This document shows positions 13,476-13,693 of a stretch of 13,693 nt of DNA, in pieces. Numbering within the stretch: position 1 is the first letter of the stretch; every line of letters begins with the position of its first letter. Source of the stretch: an uncultured Oscillibacter sp. (lineage in GTDB: Bacteria; Bacillota; Clostridia; Oscillospirales; Oscillospiraceae); NCBI GenBank assembly GCA_905233795.1, contig CAJOFP010000029.1:1-13693 (forward strand), read 5' to 3'. Position numbers and translations under genes: made by a program. Under the pieces are notes generated by a model that ran no database searches, was not told the origin of the DNA, and saw nothing but the letters and a program-made list of their open reading frames with translations.

Positions 13476-13693
13476 ATGAAAATTTACACGATTGAGCATA
13501 TACCGGGAGTGGAATTTGAGGCGCTGGGACTTGTTACCGGAACGGTTGTGCAGTCCACGCATTTCGGACGCGATTTCATGGCGGGTTTAAAAACGCTTGT
13601 CGGCGGGGAAATCGCCGGCTATACGGAAATGTTGGTGGAGGCGCGGAATATCGCGCTGGAACGTATGAAAGACGAGGCGCGGAAACTGGGCGC
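13476..13693 (+). CDS. YbjQ/UPF0145-family protein, N-terminal part only
   Basis: An open frame from ATG 13476 runs to the window end, giving 72 complete codons (start MKIYTIEHIPGVEFEALGLV). GGGAGG (13461-13466) lies 9 nt upstream. The segments GTVVQSTHFGRDFMAGLKTLVGGE-type, GYTEMLVEARNIALERM and KDEARKLG match the YbjQ family (also called UPF0145 or heavy-metal-binding domain), a small soluble protein of about 105 residues that often forms pentamers. Its function is not established. It follows mnhG by 37 nt with no terminator and so is probably co-transcribed with the antiporter genes. About 30 residues are missing beyond the window edge. Family identity is confident. Confidence 0.85.
   Translation, partial: MKIYTIEHIPGVEFEALGLVTGTVVQSTHFGRDFMAGLKTLVGGEIAGYTEMLVEARNIALERMKDEARKLG

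Overview
The window looks like chromosome of a low-to-moderate GC member of the Bacillota, most likely an anaerobic clostridial or negativicute-type bacterium. The evidence is the dprA-topA-trmFO gene order, a folate-dependent TrmFO, formate-tetrahydrofolate ligase, strong purine-rich ribosome binding sites, and coding DNA rich in GCG-type codons beside spacers made almost only of A and T. No genus is claimed. No rRNA, tRNA, CRISPR array, insertion sequence or phage structural gene was seen.

Layout. Positions 1-671 hold two short, divergent, related Cro/C1-type helix-turn-helix genes; the left one is cut by the window edge. Between them is a compact control region with two palindromes lying on the -10 boxes, then a leader able to form a 29-base-pair hairpin just upstream of the second gene's ribosome binding site. 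Positions 672-11064 are all on the minus strand. In transcription order they are glf, asnS, fhs, a SpoU-family RNA methyltransferase, dprA, topA and trmFO: galactofuranose supply, tRNA-Asn charging, one-carbon metabolism, RNA modification, DNA uptake and topology. Positions 11065-11437 are a divergent regulatory region with a good promoter and a leader of about 250 bases. Positions 11438-13693 are a plus-strand cluster: an MgtC/SapB-type membrane protein, Mrp/Mnh cation-proton antiporter subunits E, F and G, and the start of a YbjQ-family protein. This looks like an ion-homeostasis operon.

The most unusual aspect is that three conserved minus-strand genes each lack one short, conserved block. 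trmFO lost about 42 nt, which created an in-frame TAA. topA lost about 50 nt and asnS about 35 nt, and both are frameshifted. The sequence on each side is otherwise intact. topA and asnS are normally essential, so this is either a run of assembly errors or genuine, recent, recurrent microdeletion; the sequence alone cannot decide. Slippage-type features are also common: (Glu-Asn)6 in Fhs, other low-complexity inserts in housekeeping proteins, and degenerate tandem repeats of about 10 bp in several spacers.

The best candidate for an undescribed system is the divergent HTH pair with its repeated operator motif and its leader, which can adopt mutually exclusive folds, one of them hiding the ribosome binding site. 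The mgtC leader with its hairpin is the second candidate.
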